Below are positions 59,301 to 64,000 of a DNA stretch of 64,000 bases, piece after piece. The translations under genes and the position numbers were made by a program. The stretch covers positions 2,108,001-2,172,000 of the forward strand of contig JANATG010000004.1 in NCBI GenBank assembly GCA_029449235.1, written 5' to 3'. The DNA is from Linnemannia schmuckeri (Eukaryota; Mortierellomycota; Mortierellomycetes; Mortierellales; Mortierellaceae). Each line of letters starts with the position of its first letter. Position 1 is the first letter of the stretch. The notes beneath the pieces are model-generated. The model was not told the origin of the DNA, ran no database searches, and saw only the letters and a program-made list of their open reading frames with translations.

Positions 59301-59829
59301 TGAGCAACCCGTAGAGAACTCGGACGTTCAAATGACTCAGGAGCAGCAGGAGCAGCAGGAGCAACTGGAACAGCCTATCTCATCGGCGCCGGTGACAAAA
59401 CCAGTCAACCTTGACACTTCTAGCCACCCCAGCACAAGCGCAGATACAAACACCACTGCAAACACTGCTCCCGCTGCTTCTTTCCCCACTCCCACCGATT
59501 CAGTTCCAGCTCCAGCTCCAACTCCTGGCGAGGCTGATGCTACAACCACTCATGCTGTCAAAAATGGACCATCAACATCGACTTCGACATCACCCTTATC
59601 GACCGATCACTCCTCGGCACCACAGGAGAAGATTCGGGAGTTGGACGAGAACCTTCCGAGTGAAGAACCATCAGCACCATCACCTAAGGCACCTATGGCG
59701 GCATCAGACAACGGCAATAGCATCAACAACGACACTCCAACAACTGTCGGCCCCAGTAACAGCAACAGCGACAGCGACATCAATTGTTCGTCCACCTCTG
59801 TCTATCACTTGACTAACAAGGACAACTGA
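56352..59829 (+). CDS. Chromodomain and C2H2-finger protein with coiled coil
   Basis: Model: join(56352..57119, 57233..57455, 57542..57775, 57893..59829), 1054 codons, 1053 aa. Residues about 9-60 are a chromodomain: LVERILEKRVD, VEYLIRWQG, YEDTWEPEENV. The Trp and the WEPEEN acidic turn are present, but the first aromatic-cage position (usually Tyr) is Leu, so methyl-lysine binding may be weak or altered. A Pro/His/Tyr-rich linker with a basic patch (SSKRKASAS) follows, then a helical region encoded by exons 2-3, one C2H2 finger at about 462-485 (CGWRGC...LHVQQDH, Gli-like spacing), a coiled coil at about 530-750, and a Ser/Thr/Pro/Gln-rich tail. I know no named protein with this order. A chromatin role is inferred from the chromodomain; the ATG in AGGATGGCAG is the first of the exon. 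Confidence 0.85.
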
Positions 59830-60236
59830 GGATCATCACCCCTTTACCCTCACTGTAGATTTGTTATTTGACTTCATTCCCACACTTCCATAATACTTTA
59901 AAAAAAAATGGTAAAAAAAGATCCAGTTAGCATTTTCCCCAACCATCGGATCACTTCTGCATGGTTTTTTTTTTGTGTTTTTTATCCAAAGATGAAGGAT
60001 GATGAACTGTCAAGAGTCTACATGGATGAGCGGTGGTAGTTGTAAAAATGTGGGATAAAAGGTAACAAGATGCGTTCCGTCAAAAAACAGAAAAAGGAAG
60101 ATGCAAACAATAGGTCATAAGTATCATCATGAAAAGAGCCAAATAGTAGAAAAAAGGATAATGCCCGTCTAACTAGACGTGGTAATGTGCGCTAACTCTC
60201 CGCCTCGTAATTGAAAGGAAAGAAAAATGCATTATT

Positions 60237-63130
60237 TTAAACAATATCGCATCCAAGGACGCTCTGAACACCTCCAACAAGATGCAGACTACCCGTCACC
60301 AAGACCTGAACATGCTCGACTCCCTCGGCACCAGCTGCAGCCGTCTGGCGCTTCACATAGTCATCAATCCAGTTGACCGAGTGCTCGATCGAGGGCAACA
60401 CCGTTGTCTCCAATGCGGTCTCCTGTCCTTGCGCCAAGTTGACCTGTTTGATCCAGCAGGCCGCCAAGGTCTTTTGTGTCTTCAGCTCCAAATCCAGAGG
60501 CGCGTTGTTGTTGACCAGGTCGCCCTTGTACGTATTGGATGCGAATGTGATGGCAGGGGTGAAGATGGCTTGATCAAAGTGCACAGTCGACTGGATCGCT
60601 GCCAAAGGCTGCAACAACGCATCACCGTCTCTTGGGCCAGTGCAGTTGAATACCAATAACTTCTTGACAGATCTATTGCGTCGATATTTGACGTTCATCA
60701 AATTAGTGGAATGCATAACATGATGATTTTGACAGAGCACAACAATTTATACAGTATTTCCTTACCCATGAGTATCCTTGCGGCTCGCGTCCTTGAACCA
60801 CTCTGCACAAACACGAATACTCTCGGCCGTGTGAGCGCCGTCAAAGAACCAGGTGATCTTGGGCTTGTCGTCCCTCACCATGATCTGTCCACGTCCTGGC
60901 CAACGAGCGCTCGAAAGTCCCTGAACAAACTCCTGAGGCACATCTTCAGCAGATCCCTGAATCTTCTTGCCAAGAACCTTCTCAATCCAGATCTTGGACA
61001 TGGCTGTCGCCAGAGCTGCATTGGCCACCTGGTGCTTTCCTGCCAATCCAATTGTCGTTGTGCCCAATGCCTGCGATGTGAATGCAGGAATGACTTGGAG
61101 AGATGTCTATAGGATGAAAAATAAACAATCAAATGCGAAACCATTCAGTAACTTTGCTCGCCAGGTTGCGCCAGCGCGAATACATTAAGCAGAAATACTT
61201 ACGCCAATCTCTTTAGCTCTGCTCTGGAGGACATCAAGTCCTTCTGTAGGCTGGTCTGAGGAGACAGCTGGGACGCCTTTCTTAAAGATACCACCCTTGT
61301 TCCATGCAATCTCCCCCAAAGTCGATCCCAAGACCGAGACGTGATCAATTCCAAGTGCAGCAACACCGCAAACAACGGGTTGGTTGATAATGTTGGTTGA
61401 ATCATAGGCGCCGCCAACACCGACCTCCAGAATAGCAACATCGACCTTTTCCTGCTTGAACACATGGAACGCCAATATTGTCAAGAATCGAAAATAGCCA
61501 GGCTTCGACTTGTCCTATTGATAAGAGGTTATGATTAGGAGTTTGAAATATTATAGTAATGAAAACAAGCAAGCGCCGAAAAGCTACTCCTATGGACTTA
61601 CACCGGAGGAATCAAGGCGATCCCAGACTTCGAAAAAGTACTTTGCAAACAGATCCTGACTGATAGGGGCTCCATTGATCCTGATTCTCTCTCTAACTTC
61701 CATGAGATGAGGTGAAGTGTACAATCCTGTGAGAGGCGTAATGAGCGAAGACAGCGGTAGTAAAAGTACATCGTAAGTAACAGCGTTTGGATAAAAGTGA
61801 GAAATGTCACAATTCAAGGAAAACAGACTTGGCAGATAAAAAAAAAAAAAGCGTCGCATTGCAAAGATAGTACCTGTTTTGATGGTCTTGTCACCATAAT
61901 TGCGAAGGATCGACTCTGTCAAGGCACAGGTCGAGCCTTTGCCCTTGGTGCCAGTGACGTGGATCATATTCAAGTCGTCAAAGTCCTTGGGCTGCACATC
62001 CACGTAGTGACACGGAGGGACAAACAAAGAGAAAATTTTGACACTGATTAGCGATTTTGATAACGAACTAGATCAAAGTTGTTGTTTTTTGTTTTTTTTT
62101 CCTTTGGCGGAACAATTGTCGATGGCTGCAATATCACCAACAAAAACAAGAACAGAACTGACGCCTATTTTTTTTCTACAATCGCTCCTGAAGCGGCTCC
62201 CTTTCACTCATATTCCTGTCTCTGTAAGTTGTCCTTGAGGTTTCTGGTCAATAAGTCCTGGCATGCACGTCGAACATAGTTCCGATGGCCCAAGAGAAGA
62301 AGGGTGCGAAGTGGTAGGTGCTCTTTGAGAATGTATATGGTTGGCCTTACTTGATATCCACTGCGCTCAAAAAAATCAATCATCTCTTGGAGCGCATTCT
62401 TGTTGACGCTGCCTCCTGACTTGCGTACTGCTTCCAGCACTGCAAAGTTTGTCTGAAGTCCGTTAAGCTTATCAACGGCGTCCTATAAAAAACACCAAAA
62501 AACACATCAGTCAAGAGTTGAAAAAAAAAAAAAAAAAAAAAAAAAAGAAAAAGATGATCTCGAAAAAGAAAAACGCGAAAAAAGGAGACACTTTACGGCG
62601 TATGAGCGAGGCATTGGACTGGGGAATATCTTGATACGATCGTCAAGGTCTGTGGAAGCGGTTGTGAAGTGGGATGAGTGTTGTTCCTGGGAAGAGAAAG
62701 AGGTAGACTGGACGGTTGAGGCGGCGGCGGAGGTGAAAAGTCTGATCGGTTGGAGGAATGGTGTCGTTGAGTGAGTGAAGTGATGGGATCGAGTTGCTCT
62801 TGTTGCTGTGGTGGTGGTAGTGGTGGGAGTGACTCGGGGATGGAGGGGGAAAGTATGAGAGAGACGAAGAAGAGTGGAAGTAGAAGAGGAAAAAGAAGTA
62901 GAGGCAAAGAAAGAAGAAGAGGTGAAAGAGCGAGTTGGGAGAGTTGAAGGGAGGACACACGTGCTTGAGACAAAGGGCTGTCTGAGTGGTGGCGTTGAAG
63001 TGGTGGTTGACAATGACTGGACGTGGACGCGGATGAGACGAGTTGAGGCAGAGGCAGGGGATGGGGTTGAGAGGAATAGGGATCGAGGAGGATGAGTGAG
63101 AGAGCGAGTCCCTGTGCGGACAATGAACAT
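60237..63130 (-). CDS. FPGS: Folylpolyglutamate synthase with mitochondrial presequence
   Basis: Model: complement(join(60237..60672, 60766..61106, 61203..61514, 61602..61726, 61874..61991, 62351..62482, 62597..63130)), 666 codons, 665 aa. Blocks: NGLQTNFAVLEAVRKSGG, P-loop VTGTKGKGSTCALTESIL, YTSPHLMEVRERIRINGAPI, EVGVGGAYDSTNII, GIDHVSVLGSTLGEIAWNKG, WFFDGAHTAESI and VTGSLHLVGGV. The enzyme (yeast Met7) adds glutamates to folates so that they are kept in cells and mitochondria. The first about 170 residues are rich in Ser, Thr and Arg with few acids, as in mitochondrial import signals. An in-frame ATG at 62614 (MPRSYADAVDKLNGLQTN) would give a 493 aa cytosolic form, the size of the core enzyme. 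The frame is also open further upstream to an ATG at 63241, less likely. Confidence 0.95.
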
Positions 63131-64000
63131 GGCGCGCGCGTGTTGATCAGCAACAACGAGGAAAAGGGAAAGAGAGGGTGTGTGTATGAGAGTGGTGGAG
63201 GATAGAAGGGAAGGGAAGGGAAGGGAAAGGAAATTGAACAAGACCAGTGTGTGTGATAGAGAGGGTGTGTGTGCGGGCTGTATGCAAAATTGATAATGCA
63301 GTGGCGTGCTTTCGGTTTGCTGTATCGTGGTTGGATGGATTCAACTTGAAGAGAAAAAAAAAATGGAAGGTAAGAGAGATACAAAATACAAACAAAAAAG
63401 AGAAGGAAAAGAAAAAAAAAAAAAAAAAAAAAAAAAAAGCGACGGGGTGTGATCTCCCTCCATTCATTCATTCGCAGTTATGGTCGTCGTTCGCCGTTGC
63501 TCATCAGCCTGACAAAACAGCTACTCCGTTCCCCTTGCTTCTCTTTTCTTCTCCTTTCCTCATTTTCCCTTCAACTCTCCTCGATGTCTCTCACGCTGTG
63601 TGTTTCTCCCTGGGTCCTTTGGTCTTAATTTTCTTTTACCCTCCCGCGCGGGGCCGTCTCCCGCTGACTCAAAAAGTCAAAATCCCTCCCTCTCCTCTCA
63701 ATACGTGAGAGCGGAGATAGTGAGCGCCGGCAAGTCTTGTCTTTTTTTCTTTTTGGGGTGGATATTGCTTCTCTCTCTGTCCCCTTCCGGATGATTAGAA
63801 AAAACGTTTTACAATTGATAATGAACAGATTAGAAATGCAAAATGGGTTGTTGCCCTTTTAATTACAAAGGACCGATGTTGATGTGCTAATGCGCTAAGC
63901 TACGTGCCAGAAAGAATGAAATGCGTGTAGTGGGGGGATAAGAAAAAAAACTAATACGAATTGACAAAGAGAAAGTGAAAAAAAAACTAGAAAGAGTGTA
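63131..64000 (-). promoter_or_regulatory. Upstream region of folylpolyglutamate synthase to window end
   Basis: Purine-rich on the plus strand, hence a pyrimidine-rich leader on the coding strand, with an AAGGG repeat at 63206-63228 and an A run at 63412-63438. From 63480 on I see no gene; frames there are Ser/Phe/Leu-rich and CT-driven. Confidence 0.5.

Noticed and set aside
62593..63471. 292-codon minus-strand frame rich in Phe, Ser and Pro
   Set aside because: Overlaps the folylpolyglutamate synthase leader exon in another frame and depends on homopolymer and CT-rich sequence.
1..64000. Biosynthetic cluster, defence island, CRISPR, rRNA or intact transposon
   Set aside because: I looked on both strands for the usual marker genes, repeats and motifs and saw none; neighbouring genes serve unrelated housekeeping or signalling roles.

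Overview
The window is eukaryotic nuclear DNA. Genes are split by many short GT-AG introns (about 50-130 bp, with a few of 500-1000 bp), intergenic DNA is CT-rich with long homopolymer runs, and leaders are rich in CAA. The protein set (Rim15 kinase, fimbrin, bifunctional PFK2/FBPase2, ALG12, folylpolyglutamate synthase) together with animal-like genes absent from yeasts (RABL3, RAB3GAP1, TPP2, a ZFAND2/AIRAP-like protein, an NDST-like sulfotransferase) suggests an early-diverging fungus. Mucoromycota, probably Mortierellomycotina, is my inference from gene content; no rRNA or mitochondrial marker is present.

Layout, with gene models built by hand so that every splice junction keeps frame: (1) partial kelch membrane protein, 1-1363 +; (2) a 71-residue four-exon membrane microprotein, 1585-2578 +; (3) RABL3-like GTPase, 2817-4196 -; (4) RAB3GAP1, 4531-8836 +, divergent from RABL3; (5) ALG12, 9013-12179 -; (6) a very large RIM15, 12902-23051 -; a 2.6 kb gap; (7) TPP2, 25683-30241 +; (8) calmodulin-like protein, 30899-32479 +; (9) secreted LPMO-like protein, 33426-34154 -; (10) fimbrin, 35286-38296 +; (11) ZFAND2-like protein with a CaaX end, 38531-39340 -; (12) sulfotransferase-like type II membrane protein, 40633-42991 +; (13) PFK2/FBPase2, 43406-47274 +; a gap of about 5 kb; (14) C2H2 transcription factor, 52487-54940 +, whose start codon seems to be split by an intron; (15) chromodomain protein, 56352-59829 +; (16) folylpolyglutamate synthase, 60237-63130 -; then promoter DNA to the window end.

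Most genes are unrelated housekeeping or signalling genes, as is usual in such genomes. I see no biosynthetic cluster, defence island, intact transposon, CRISPR array, tRNA or rRNA. Links that can be argued: RABL3 and RAB3GAP1 (both Rab biology) share a 334 bp divergent promoter holding a TCACGTG site; RIM15 and PFK2/FBPase2 both carry RRxS-type basophilic kinase sites and are known in yeast as nutrient-signalling outputs; RIM15 and the C2H2 factor could both act in stress signalling.

No wholly new system stands out. The observations most worth a second look are the split start codon of the C2H2 factor, the sulfotransferase with altered PAPS-binding residues, the His-first secreted protein, the repeated kinase-site motif and complete receiver domain of RIM15, the inverted-repeat cluster at 55.5-55.7 kb, and the hidden microprotein.
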